In this document: positions 38,207 through 46,823 of the stretch, one piece after another
Position numbering within the stretch: position 1 is the stretch's first letter
Layout: every line of letters begins with the position of its first letter
Source of the DNA: Tunturiibacter gelidiferens
Lineage (GTDB): Bacteria; Acidobacteriota; Terriglobia; Terriglobales; Acidobacteriaceae
Direction: 5' to 3'
DNA length: 64,000 nucleotides
NCBI RefSeq assembly: GCF_014201335.1
Contig: NZ_JACHEB010000017.1
Coordinates: 1-64,000, forward strand
Position numbers and translations under genes: made by a program
Notes under the pieces: model-generated
Database searches by the model: none
What the model was told of the DNA's origin: nothing
Seen by the model: the letters and a program-made list of their open reading frames with translations, nothing else

Positions 38207-38507
38207 ATTCTCATGCCGCTCGCCTGAGACCGCTTCAGGGTTTACTGCTCAATACTCCATCCACCTCGTCGTTTCTAGCCACGAGAAAGAAGGACTGGAG
38301 GTACGTTATTAGAGCGACGCAAATGCAGGCAAACGCTGACATGGTGCGGAATTAGTCTAGTCGTTCTTATTCTCTTCGTCCTACAGACCTTCACGGAGCG
38401 GAGCGCCAACGACCGGACGCGTATCGCCCCGCCATATCGGAGATCAGGAGCGAGACGCTTGAGTGACGACATAACTCAGTTGTACGACAAATCTTCAATT
38501 CCGCGAC
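38207..38507. other. Intergenic region, 0.3 kb
   Basis: Convergent gap between the hypothetical gene and the Rep-like gene. No gene, and no clear terminator hairpin was identified. Confidence 0.35.
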
Positions 38508-39887
38508 TTAATGGTTCCACATGGCGGCTTGCCGAAGACGCTTCTCTGCGTGATCGCGTTCTTCTTGACCTAGGGAAAGATCGCTCACGATCGATTCAAA
38601 GTGGTCTCGCTCTTGCGCGAGCCAGATCTCGAGTTCACGTTGCTGCTGCTGGCGTCTCTCTTCTTCGTCTGCGACAAGCGAGGCCTGATATTCTAAGCGC
38701 CGCCTAAATTCATCGAAGGACGACCCAGCAAACAATTGCGGCACTGTAGCGAGAATAAGGCCGGTCGGATTGATGATGTTTCGGTTTGACCGGGCCATTT
38801 CGAGTTTTTCTCTTACAAAAAAGGCAATCTCATCAGCGTTTGCATCAGCACGCACATGGCGGCAATCGCGGAGTAGTTGACGCGCCGCCGCTTCATCGAC
38901 CGTCCAGTAGCGATTCAAGGCGGATGCGACAGTTTTCACGTCTTCGCTGTCGGTGCCGTCGGCGTCTGACATGCTTTCACCTTTTGAGTTAGCAGACGGC
39001 CTAACTAATGCAGAACTTTTCTTTCTTTTCTTTGATGGGGCAGGCCGTATATCTGTTTCGACCCCTGGGGATGAAACCACCCCTGGGGGCGAATACTGTT
39101 CCGTCCCGTCCGCATTACAAAACACGACGCCCTTGTTGCGGACTACATACAACATGCCAGCAGCACGACGGCGTTCTAGTATCTGCTTATAAGAAAACAC
39201 GCGATAAAGACGAGCCCGTGAGTTCATCGTGTCGAAGTTTTCTATGATTTCAAAAGCTAATTTTTCAAAAAGGCGCGAAAGATTTTGTCGCACGTTCTTC
39301 TTTGCCATATTCACTTTGAAGCTGATCTCGGCGGCCCCGATACGATTCGTACGCGAATCATTTGGATCTAGACTTTCAGATTTTCCGGTTCTCCATAGAA
39401 GCTGATAGATCGCCTCCTCGCCTAGTGAATGCCCATCTTGTGCGAGGACGCACTTCCTGACCTTTGAGCGTCCGCACCCCGGTTTGAGACCATCTGCGGT
39501 GGAGGAGGACAAGAGCCAAGCGGATGCACGGGCTGTTGTTGCAGAGCTATGGGATGTTTCATCGCGATAGCGCCCTGGCAACGTTTCATCCCCAGGGTGC
39601 GCTTCATCCCCAGCGTAATTCGGGGCTACTGCGCTCCATACATACCCTGACGACGTTTCATCCCCAGGGTATGTATGAACCAGTGAAACGAGCGGAGGTA
39701 CTAGTCCGATCAGTGGAGTAGTTTGGGTGGTCTTGGCTAGGTTTGTAAAATGACCGTTGCGAATATCCTCAGGTTTCAGGTCCAGAAACGAAGTCATCCC
39801 CTTCAGAGCGGGGGCGCATGCAGCTTCGATATAGTTTAGGGGAGCGATCTTACGCTTGCGAGCATTACGTGTTAGCAGTTCTCCCAT
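38508..39887 (-). CDS. Putative plasmid-type replication protein (module 1)
   Basis: 459 residues from the ATG at 39887, which has AAGGA upstream; a longer start at 39920 is possible. A winged-helix-like region (LGEEAIYQLLWRTGKSE, IGAAEISFKVNMAKKNVRQN, LSRLFEKLAFEIIENFDT) follows a low-complexity part with repeated GDET/GDEA peptides. The C-terminal third (RQLLRDCRHVR ... SNRNIINPTGLILATVPQL, then a Glu/Gln-rich coiled coil) resembles in layout the tail of the RepA at 57275, which also has a NPSGLIIW segment. Following a ParA gene and an HTH gene, it most likely binds DNA as a replication or maintenance protein; this is inference. The gene overlaps parA by 23 bp. Confidence 0.55.
   Translation of the reverse strand: MGELLTRNARKRKIAPLNYIEAACAPALKGMTSFLDLKPEDIRNGHFTNLAKTTQTTPLIGLVPPLVSLVHTYPGDETSSGYVWSAVAPNYAGDEAHPGDETLPGRYRDETSHSSATTARASAWLLSSSTADGLKPGCGRSKVRKCVLAQDGHSLGEEAIYQLLWRTGKSESLDPNDSRTNRIGAAEISFKVNMAKKNVRQNLSRLFEKLAFEIIENFDTMNSRARLYRVFSYKQILERRRAAGMLYVVRNKGVVFCNADGTEQYSPPGVVSSPGVETDIRPAPSKKRKKSSALVRPSANSKGESMSDADGTDSEDVKTVASALNRYWTVDEAAARQLLRDCRHVRADANADEIAFFVREKLEMARSNRNIINPTGLILATVPQLFAGSSFDEFRRRLEYQASLVADEEERRQQQQRELEIWLAQERDHFESIVSDLSLGQEERDHAEKRLRQAAMWNH
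39062..39669. repeat. TTTCATCCCC-type repeats inside the Rep-like gene
   Basis: TTTCATCCCCAGGG occurs at 39584-39597 and 39656-39669, CTTCATCCCCAGCG at 39602-39615, a weaker copy near 39555, and the inverted form CCCTGGGGATGAAA at 39063-39076 with a degenerate neighbour at 39080. In the protein they encode recurring (P)GDET/GDEA peptides. The same motif recurs upstream of the operon (41070-41200). They look like iterons or operator sites embedded in coding sequence. Confidence 0.65.
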
Positions 39888-40650
39888 GTACTTCTTCCTT
39901 GAAGAGGAATTGCAACTCATCTGCTACCTGGTGGTAGTCCTCAACAGCCTTGCATTTGGGATCGTAGTCGATAAGAAACTGCCCCGCTCGGGCGGCTTTG
40001 GTTACGTTCTGGTCAGTTCGTATCGCATGAAGAAGGGGAATGTTCATTCCCACAGATAGGCCTTCGAGCCCCTCCAGAACAGTGGTGGTCATCGCCAGAC
40101 GCCTATCCACCATTACCGGCAATAGTCCCACAGTCCGGATGTTGGCTCTCAGAAGTTGATTGAGCGACCTAGAGGCCTCAATTGAAGCCATGGCTCCCTG
40201 GAACGACAGGGTATCCATCCCTATCGGAATTAAGACTTGTTCGGCGTAAACCATCGCGCAGGTTTGAAGGAGCGTAATAGAAGGGCTTACGTCAATGAGA
40301 ACGACATCATAATTTTTGTCAACCATGGAAAATAATTGAGTAAATGCATGTTCCCTCGCCACGTTTCCCATCAAGATAGTCTCGACTTTGGTAGTTTCTC
40401 GACTGGAACACAAGACATGGAGGTTTTTGCTGACTGGGACTATGCAATCATCCAATCGAAGTTTTTCTATAACGAAGTTATAAAGCCCATACTCGGGTTT
40501 TAAGCTGAGGACACTGCTAACAGACCCCTGTGGGTCAGTGTCCACAACTAAAACCCTCTTGTTTCTATCTGCAAACTCCCGAGCCAAAGTAGTCGCGGTA
40601 GTTGTTTTGGAAACACCGCCACGTTGATTCGAGATTACGAGCCGAATCAC
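39865..40650 (-). CDS. ParA/Soj-family partition ATPase (module 1)
   Basis: 261 residues. Deviant Walker A RLVISNQRGGVSKTTTATTL (residues 3-22; Ser in place of the usual Gly before Lys), Walker A' VLVVDTDPQGSVSSVLSL, switch segment YDVVLIDVSPSITLLQTCAM and QVLIPIGMDTLSFQGA are all present. Such ATPases move plasmids or chromosome origins apart together with a DNA-binding partner. The expected partner may be the small HTH protein upstream (4-bp overlap) or the Rep-like protein downstream (23-bp overlap); no classical ParB is next to it. The three genes form one leftward operon. Confidence 0.92.
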   Translation of the reverse strand: MIRLVISNQRGGVSKTTTATTLAREFADRNKRVLVVDTDPQGSVSSVLSLKPEYGLYNFVIEKLRLDDCIVPVSKNLHVLCSSRETTKVETILMGNVAREHAFTQLFSMVDKNYDVVLIDVSPSITLLQTCAMVYAEQVLIPIGMDTLSFQGAMASIEASRSLNQLLRANIRTVGLLPVMVDRRLAMTTTVLEGLEGLSVGMNIPLLHAIRTDQNVTKAARAGQFLIDYDPKCKAVEDYHQVADELQFLFKEEVHGRTANT

Positions 40651-40886
40651 AAACTTTCTCTAGAAAGCTGCTGGTGTATTAGTTCAACTTCTTCGGGTCT
40701 CCACAAGCGATAGTTGTTATGTGGATCGCGCGCAGGTTCGGCGAACTTTCCTGCTGCAAGTTTTCTCAGTATGGTTCTTTGAGATATACCGAGAATTGAT
40801 GCTACCTCGGTAGTCTTCAGCCAAAATGTAGCTCTGCGTGGCTTTGTCATGTACCCAACACTATTGCATGACGCTTCCCTATTCAA
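40647..40886 (-). CDS. Small HTH (MerR/excisionase-like) protein
   Basis: 79 residues, or 67 if it starts at MTKPRRATF (40850). The core FWLKTTEVASILGISQRTIL followed by RKLAAGKF and NNYRLWRPEEVEL is the winged-helix HTH_17 pattern of excisionase/MerR-like proteins and of some small centromere-binding partition proteins. Its stop overlaps the ParA start by 4 bp. It likely binds the TTTCATCCCC repeats lying upstream and autoregulates the operon; this is inference from position. Confidence 0.8.
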   Translation of the reverse strand: MNREASCNSVGYMTKPRRATFWLKTTEVASILGISQRTILRKLAAGKFAEPARDPHNNYRLWRPEEVELIHQQLSRESL

Positions 40887-41634
40887 GCAGAAAAAGCGAA
40901 AGTCATGACAGAAACATCATTGCGAGTCATTTATGTGAATAGCCGGCTATTTGCGTTTCCGTTCATTATCATAAAAACGAGACAGAACGTCGTCGTCGCA
41001 ATAAAAGCTCGGTTTATATTTCTTCAACCGTCCCGATTAAAAACTGCCCTAAAGAGCCTTCTCTATATTGTGGGGATGATTCGACCCCACGGGGAGGGGA
41101 TGAAAGAGGGCCAGGTGGTGGGGATGTATCATCCCTGACCCACGGGATGAAAGGTATACAGGGACCAGCGTATCTTTCATCCCCTGGGGGCGAAGGGGAT
41201 GCAGGGGACGATTTAAAACTCGTCTCCCCATAAATGTCAGTCTGTCCTTCAATTGTTCTAAGTTCGAGCACCGTATTCCAGCTCCTGCCTGCGCGCGGCG
41301 TCCTCGCCATCGCCGGTGCGGCTACGTCCGGAAACGGAACCGCTTTTCAAATGATCAGGAACTGAACCTGGCAGCGTGCGCAACGAGAATCACGGTCGGA
41401 TTTTGGAGCCGCACCGCTTCCGCCACGAACTCTAACGAGACCTAAGATAGGTCGCATGCGGTTCAGGGACCGCCGACGTAATAATTAAGACATAAGTCTC
41501 ATTATCGTTGTGGTTTTATTTGGGAACTGGTGCAATCGCTTGTCCGCCATCGATCAGATCGCATCAACAGCACAGCTGCATCAACAGCACAGCTGCATCA
41601 GCAGCCCAGGATTCAACATCTGTATTTCAGCGAA
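40887..41634. other. Non-coding region upstream of module 1
   Basis: No gene. The right half of the region is AT-rich. The segment 41070-41215 contains a dense group of GGGGATGAAA/TTTCATCCCC motifs (see the repeat entry). The promoter of the HTH-ParA-Rep operon should be in 40887-41070. A CAACAGCACAGCTGCAT duplication is seen near 41568-41597. Confidence 0.45.
41070..41215. repeat. GGGGATGAAA repeat cluster, candidate iteron/centromere site
   Basis: Within about 150 bp the motif GGGGATGA or its complement occurs at least six times in both orientations, for example GGGGATGATTCGACCCC near 41071-41088, GGGGATGAAA at 41096-41105, GGGGATGTATCATCCC near 41120-41135, GGGATGAAA at 41144-41152 and TTTCATCCCCTGGGGG near 41175-41190. 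It lies upstream of an HTH-ParA-Rep operon and the same core motif is present inside the Rep-like gene. This is the expected layout of an operator, centromere or origin. Confidence 0.65.
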
Positions 41635-41994
41635 TCAATCCGGAACATAAGACTTTAGCCTCAAGGATCGGATTGCTTTTCGGTTTTCGCCTTCGATGCG
41701 ATGCTGTTCGAGCATCTCGGCAACTTTACCAGATGGCGTCTCGAGTATCGGGACCACGCGTTGAGTGCAGAAATTGATCACATCGGTATAGGTCAAATTC
41801 CACTTTTGGGCGGCTCGCTTCATTCTGAGATATGACGGCAAGGGCATCTTTACGGTTACGCATTGAAGTGGACGCTTTGGCTGAGGGTGCTCCATGTCCT
41901 CGAGTACGGCCTTCACAAACAACTCTCCGCTGATGTCAGGTGGAGACACCAACTTAAAATCATCATCTGGGTATGCAGACTCAAGCTTCTCCAT
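41635..41994 (-). CDS. Hypothetical protein, possible ribbon-helix-helix DNA-binding
   Basis: 119 residues with GAGG eight or so bases before the ATG. The middle part, LQCVTVKMPLPSYLRMKRAA followed by QKWNLTYTDVINFCTQRVV, has the beta-strand plus two-helix spacing of CopG/Arc-type ribbon-helix-helix proteins. It could be a regulator or accessory partition factor for the repeats next to it at 41070-41215. No certain family. Confidence 0.5.
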   Translation of the reverse strand: MEKLESAYPDDDFKLVSPPDISGELFVKAVLEDMEHPQPKRPLQCVTVKMPLPSYLRMKRAAQKWNLTYTDVINFCTQRVVPILETPSGKVAEMLEQHRIEGENRKAIRSLRLKSYVPD

Positions 41995-42734
41995 TTGTTC
42001 GCCATCCTCTGCACGAGATTAACACCTCAATCGACCAAACTCAAGCTGAAATACCACATTCTAGGGAATCACCCAGGCGCACCAACTGTGCCACGGGGCT
42101 GAGTTGCGTATGTACATACGCAACTCCATGTGGCAACCACACGGAGTCATGGAAAACCTGATACAGCACCCCTCTTTGGTCAATTCTCTTTCAGCGGGAG
42201 ATCTGGGGCCAAAGAGCGCTGTCTCTTTGGCCACGTCGATGCTGCATAATGTTGCCGTAACAAACGAACAGCGCCATTAGCCTGCTGGCATTGTTTAGAC
42301 TCTGTAGTGTAGAGAATTGCAATTGATGCATCGTTGGTATTAGGCCACTTTTTATGACCAGTGCGGCCAAGTCGCTGCAGCTGTAGCGGATCATGCACAT
42401 TGCCCCGCTCCCTTGATCTCGAGATGAGCCGCCCATAACTCCGAGATGTTGTTCCTGACGTATTTGCAACAACCGATGGAGTACGCCGCAATGGCGCGAA
42501 ACGTCCTGTCGACAGCAGATAATGTGGATACGGCAACGTCACGATGGAAACCATAGGAGAATCGCATCAGCCTAATAGAGGCAGGTAGACGCCCTCCCAG
42601 GCAACCGCCTGCCAGTCATCGGCCATATCGGTTATCAGCCTAATGGTGGTGAAGGATCGGTCTTGCCCTAGAAGACATCGTCAGTTCCGAACATTATGAG
42701 TGCTTTGCTATAGGCCGACGCGTTCGGCCGGGTA
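41995..42734. other. Intergenic region, 0.74 kb
   Basis: No gene recognised. An open frame at 42180-42554 on the minus strand lacks motifs and a good RBS. A GTATGTACATAC dyad is present near 42107-42118. It may hold decayed mobile DNA, but I could not identify any. Confidence 0.35.
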
Positions 42735-43229
42735 TCAGAAGGAATTGCGGCGCACAACCCCAGTTAGGCCAAAGATGCCTGTACTCAGCAGGATTAGCGT
42801 AGAAGGCTCTGGAATTGTCGCGGTAAGCGCAAACGTGACAGGGACGGTTTCGGTAAAGTGGTCCTCATCTTGTAGATAAGCGAAATACCCCGAGCCATTA
42901 TTAAAAATATTTACGTCGAACTTATCAGGCCCGTTTACGTCTATAAAGCTAAATCCATTCGAACTTAACTGTGGCAGGCTTGAGGGAAAGAGTAGATCAT
43001 CGTTGCCATTAAAGCTTCCGGGTGCGATTAATCCTGTTACCCCGGTACCAGTAATAGCAGTGATCAGATATTCTCCGCTCCCAATCGATGTTGCAGTGAG
43101 AGTTCCAGCTCCGCTGAACGTTCCGGATGATCCAGTTACTGAAAAGTCATAAGTGTTCGCATAGGCTGAACCTGTGAACGCTAGGACGCAAAGAAGGGCG
43201 ATAGTTATAGGCAGACGAAAGGAATTCAT
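42735..43229 (-). CDS. PEP-CTERM sorting domain protein
   Basis: 164 residues from the ATG at 43229, which has a GAGG site upstream. It has a signal peptide (residues 1-23, ending SAYA), a beta-rich middle rich in Gly, Ser and Asn (VTGSSGTFSGAGTLTATSIG), and a C-terminal PEP-CTERM anchor: IPEPSTLILLSTGIFG followed by a short hydrophobic helix and VRRNSF. Such proteins are recognised at the PEP motif and cut by an exosortase, and are linked to exopolysaccharide-producing bacteria. No exosortase gene is in this window. The function of the mature domain is unknown. Confidence 0.88.
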   Translation of the reverse strand: MNSFRLPITIALLCVLAFTGSAYANTYDFSVTGSSGTFSGAGTLTATSIGSGEYLITAITGTGVTGLIAPGSFNGNDDLLFPSSLPQLSSNGFSFIDVNGPDKFDVNIFNNGSGYFAYLQDEDHFTETVPVTFALTATIPEPSTLILLSTGIFGLTGVVRRNSF

Positions 43230-43895
43230 GGGATACCTCGAGTGATAATCCTCCGATGCAGAAATCAATTGAGGCGTTGGATCCGTTCGTAATAATTAAC
43301 CATAAAGTAAAAAAAATTATCTTAGTCGTCAAGCGGCCTTTGTCGGATGAGTTAGCGGAGGGATGCCATAGTTCACCTACAAACCCAGAGTCGCCGAATG
43401 GTTCAAAACGAAGTGCGAACGGCACCCCGCTGGACGGGCGAGGAGGCATTGACGGGAGACAAGTGGACGTCGCAGAAATATGTAGTGTAAAAATCGAAAG
43501 TGTACCGGAAAATCTAGCCATAGCTTGCAAAGCTTCGCCCAGTTTGATATCTATTTGGAATGCTTCAGGTCTCGATCACAATCGGGACCTGAGGATTGTG
43601 GCCACCCCACAGCATATAAATGGGGATTCGTTGACGGATCAGAACACGGGCCAGCGGCCTTCCGTCCGAGCTACTGAAGCAACGAGCGAAATCATAAGAG
43701 GAATAAACTCCTCAAAATGTGAAGCCACTTTTGAGCATGCTCTGCTCTTCTGAGCAGGCTCTGCTCTTCTGAGCAGGCACTTGCACACGACGTGGATCCG
43801 GCCGAACTAGCTTTGGCAGGGGATCCGCACGACAAGGCGACAAACAACAGTGCGGTAGCACCCCTGGAAAACTCGCCGCTGCGCGGAAACGTGCG
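43230..43895. other. Intergenic region, 0.67 kb
   Basis: No gene assigned. A 165-codon plus frame (43256-43753) has no motif. A short tandem duplication occurs at 43735-43770 (GCTCTGCTCTTCTGAGCA repeated), a small hairpin-forming direct repeat. Confidence 0.35.
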
Positions 43896-44645
43896 ATGAC
43901 GATCGAGATTGACAAAGACCGCATGCCCTGGTCAGCGATACACCTCCGGCCAAAAGAGATCCAGGAAACTCTGTTGCAAACTTTGGTTTCGACCGCAAAA
44001 GCTGCACGTTCGGGGCAAGTTGACGAAGTGGAGCTCGAAAATTGCACGTTGATCGCAGTCAGTTTGGAAACGGCACGACCGATTGCGGCATCAGCGAGCA
44101 TACGGCATGACCGTGTTTCGGAAGGCAACTTTCTGTTTGTACCCTCGAAGCAAGAGCAAGAGGTATCCCGTTGGTGTTGGCGCGCGATCGAGCCTCTGTA
44201 TAAGGCGGAACGCCCCAAAGTGCCCGGAATGGAAATTGTTCGCACGCTACATCTCTCTTACCCGATACATCCCGTCGCAGATACTCTTCTGCGCGAATGG
44301 CACAGACGGCTTCAAGGCTCACGCCCAGAACTATTTCGTGAACCGCTTGAGACATATGAAAAGCGCCTCAAGCCTTGGCTGCGCAAACTGGACAGCACTG
44401 GGCGGCTTACTCTCAGCAAGATTGCCCGAATGAAATGGTCATTGATATCGCAGAAGAGCGGAGGAGACATGGCAGAAGCCAGCCTGGTTTTGGGACTACC
44501 TCATCCGCTGGCCCGAGTCCCCCTCTTTTATTCCCTGCTTGAATTGGATCGAGCTAGTTGGCTATTTGAACAAGCGACATCAGCCATTTGGAATGGCACG
44601 TGGGACGACAAGGATATTAGCTACCCGAGTCGGGTGCGAGCATGA
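43896..44645 (+). CDS. Hypothetical protein, possibly integrase-related
   Basis: 249 residues, soluble, rich in charged residues (WCWRAIEPLYKAERPKVPG, REWHRRLQGSRPELFREPL). It is coupled by an ATGA overlap to the next gene, whose product resembles the middle of large integrase-like proteins. The pair may therefore belong to a large-integrase-type mobile element, but I do not recognise the family with certainty. No catalytic residues can be named. Confidence 0.5.
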   Translation: MTIEIDKDRMPWSAIHLRPKEIQETLLQTLVSTAKAARSGQVDEVELENCTLIAVSLETARPIAASASIRHDRVSEGNFLFVPSKQEQEVSRWCWRAIEPLYKAERPKVPGMEIVRTLHLSYPIHPVADTLLREWHRRLQGSRPELFREPLETYEKRLKPWLRKLDSTGRLTLSKIARMKWSLISQKSGGDMAEASLVLGLPHPLARVPLFYSLLELDRASWLFEQATSAIWNGTWDDKDISYPSRVRA

Positions 44646-44944
44646 AAACCGGCCTCGCCTTATATACCGGGAGCCGCGCGTGCCCAAACCTGAACGCAGT
44701 AAGAACCGCGATCCAGACCACACGGCAATCCGCAAGGGAGTTTGTGCAACTGGACTTGACAGCCGACCTACCCGACAACTTCGTTGAGATGTTCAACCGA
44801 GCCGTTCTGTATCTGGTCTGGCATCAGTTTTATGCCATCGCTACACGAGGAATCCGATTACCCTACATTCCGCTTTCCGACGTTTGCGAGATTTCTGGAG
44901 TAGCGACACTCACGGATAAGGACTCCGGCTCTGGCTACAAATAA
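44642..44944 (+). CDS. Short protein, possible truncated integrase-like product
   Basis: 100 residues, overlapping the previous gene by 4 bp. The final part, VCEISGVATLTDKDSGSGYK, resembles the segment just after the core-domain start of some large site-specific recombinase-like proteins, where more than 100 further residues with the R-H-R-Y catalytic set would follow. Here a stop comes directly after GYK, so the protein looks truncated. The product is probably not a working recombinase. Confidence 0.4.
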   Translation: MKTGLALYTGSRACPNLNAVRTAIQTTRQSAREFVQLDLTADLPDNFVEMFNRAVLYLVWHQFYAIATRGIRLPYIPLSDVCEISGVATLTDKDSGSGYK

Positions 44945-44988
44945 CTGCACCAGGTACCCCGAAGTACTTTTCGAAAAAGAAACTGGCC

Positions 44989-46069
44989 ATGAATAAAATA
45001 AATACCTACTTACAGCAAATACTCAAACTAACTTTGACCTTACTCGTACTCGGCATAACATTAGCCTGTGGGACGCACTTACTTCTGGCAGCGACGCCAA
45101 CAGCTCTTCCCCAATTTCATGTGCAGGACCAGTGGAACCTCGGCGGCAAAGGAGGCTGGGGCTTTCTCGTTCTCGATGCTCCCACCCATCTCTCTACATC
45201 CCGCGCACAAATCGTGTGATGGTCGTCGACACCGAGACTGGCAGGGTCATCGGCGAAGTTCCAGACATGAAGAACATCCGCAACATTGCCTCGATGACTC
45301 CGGCAAATACGGCTACGTCACCGATGTCACCGACGGTAGCGCCGGCTTCGTCCGTCTCTTCGACCGCTCCACACTCAAACTGGTCACATCCATTCCGACT
45401 GGAGCAGTTCCCGCCGCTATCGTCTTCGATCCCGTCTCTAAATCCGTCCTTGTATTCAACTCGCGCGGCCGCAGCGTAACCGTCATCGACAGCGCCACCA
45501 ATCAGGTCACCGAAACCATCCTACTTCCCGGGCGGCCCAGCTCCGCCGTAGGCGATGGCAACGGCGCCATCTTCGTCGCGCTTCCTGCACCTGGCGAGAT
45601 CACTCGCATCGACGCCGCCGCAAAGAAAGTCACATCGTCCTGGCAACTAGCGCCATGCACCGGTCCCAGCGGTCTCGCGATCGACAGCGTCCGTCACCAG
45701 CTCTTCACCACCTGCGAAGATCACAAACTCGTTGCCGTCAACGCTGACACGGGAAAAGTCACCGAAATAGCCGACGCCCCAGCCAACGCCGGCGACATTG
45801 ACTTCGACGCTAAACACAACTTGCTCTTTGTAGCCGACCCCGAAGGTTCGCTTCTGATCTTTCGCCGAGACTCCCCACTCAAATACTCCAAACTCCAGCG
45901 GGTCAAGACTGATCCCGGCGCCAGAACAATGATCGTCAGCCTGAAGGATGCCAAGGCATACCTCCTAACCTCAAAATTCGGCAAGAATACCGAAACTGCC
46001 TCCGAAGAACTGCAATACCGCCCCACTCCGATTCCCGGTACCTTCTCGGTCATCGTAGTTGGACGCTGA
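44989..46069 (+). pseudogene. YncE-family beta-propeller protein, frameshifted
   Basis: An intact signal peptide region (MNKINTYLQQ, then LTLTLLVLGITLACG, ending near LLLA) is followed by three frames that together encode a seven-bladed YVTN/NHL-like propeller: FLVLDAPTH in frame 1, LYIPRTNRVMVVDTETGRVI in frame 2 and LDDSGKYGYVTDVTDGSAGF onward in frame 3 to FSVIVVGR. The frame changes are near 45190 and 45285. Repeated segments such as TGKVTEIADAPANAGDIDFD show the blades. Such secreted proteins are common in acidobacteria; the function is unknown. If the frameshifts are real it is a dead gene. Confidence 0.85.
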
Positions 46070-46071
46070 CT

Positions 46072-46111
46072 AAAAAGCCGTTCCTGCAGATTCACTTATG
46101 CAGGAACGGCT
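46072..46111 (-). terminator. Rho-independent terminator-like hairpin (minus strand)
   Basis: AGCCGTTCCTGCA (46076-46088) pairs exactly with TGCAGGAACGGCT (46099-46111) over 13 bp with a 10-nt loop. On the minus strand it is followed by TTTTT, which is the arrangement of an intrinsic terminator for leftward transcription; on the plus strand there is no T-run, but the hairpin could still act for the propeller gene ending at 46069. Confidence 0.7.
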
Positions 46112-46183
46112 AATCCAGGGCCGCGGGGGTTGGTACGCGTCGATTTTGTAGGCGAGATCTCGGCAGCGCAAAAATCGTTTGCG

Positions 46184-46533
46184 TCTGAACATGCGCTCGC
46201 AGAGCCACTCGAACCGCCCTCGCGCCTTCTTTGCTGAGCGGATGATCTGCCGGCGAGCGCTTTCAGGCAGCTCGCTTACTATGAGGTCGCGACCCTCCTT
46301 ACGACACAAGCACCCGTGGATGCTGAATTGGTAGAGAAGCGTCACTTTGAGTGGGCTCCAAATAAACCTTCTACTCGAATGTAATCTCAGAAAGTCCCAA
46401 AATGCGGCGAGGTCAACTGGCCCCCAAACAGGGAGGAATATTAGTTTATCCAATATAAGATACTAATTTTCATACATTTATGAGGTGTTGACACTTGCTT
46501 ATTTGGAGGCCAGTGGCACCCTGAGATTATCGC
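46184..46533. repeat. Dispersed repeat, copy A
   Basis: The part 46252-46533 matches 51411-51693 over about 282 bp with roughly seven mismatches by eye, in the same orientation; the part 46184-46400 also matches copy C (49617-49870) at lower identity. The right boundary, ending CCCTGAGATTATCGC, is the same in copies A and B and sharp. It holds GGTCAACTGGCCCCC and GGAGGCCAGTGGCACC, which look like the terminal repeats of an IS21-type element, but no transposase is next to it. Confidence 0.8.
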
Positions 46534-46823
46534 GGTGCGTCGATGTTGCTCATGCCAGGTCTGCTGAGTATATCCGTGATATCCGGATATCTTCTCAGTA
46601 GCCATGCGCTTAGATCGGCCGATCGTATGACGAAGGCGGCGGAAAACAGCCGTCTGTTGACCGGCTTCGTGAGAACGTTGGTGGGGGCTGATCCACAAGG
46701 GCCGGGGCCAGTCTTCGAATCACGCTCGATCAGAGACGCGATTCCTTATCATTTTCGAATACCAGAATATCCATAAAGCTTTTACTCAGGGCTATGTGCA
46801 TTCACTTCACTCGAAGATGAATA

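Noticed and set aside
39008..39247. Plus-strand frames opposite the Rep-like gene
   Set aside because: Antisense shadows of a coding region with repeated motifs.
43256..43753. 165-codon plus frame upstream of the integrase-like pair
   Set aside because: No motif, overlaps the PEP-CTERM promoter region, poor start context.
46070..46453. Minus-strand 127-codon frame inside repeat copy A, also in copy B
   Set aside because: The frame is conserved between A and B only because the DNA is nearly identical; copy C breaks it, and the end runs into the terminator hairpin. Kept as a repeat, not a gene, though a small IS-encoded protein cannot be excluded.
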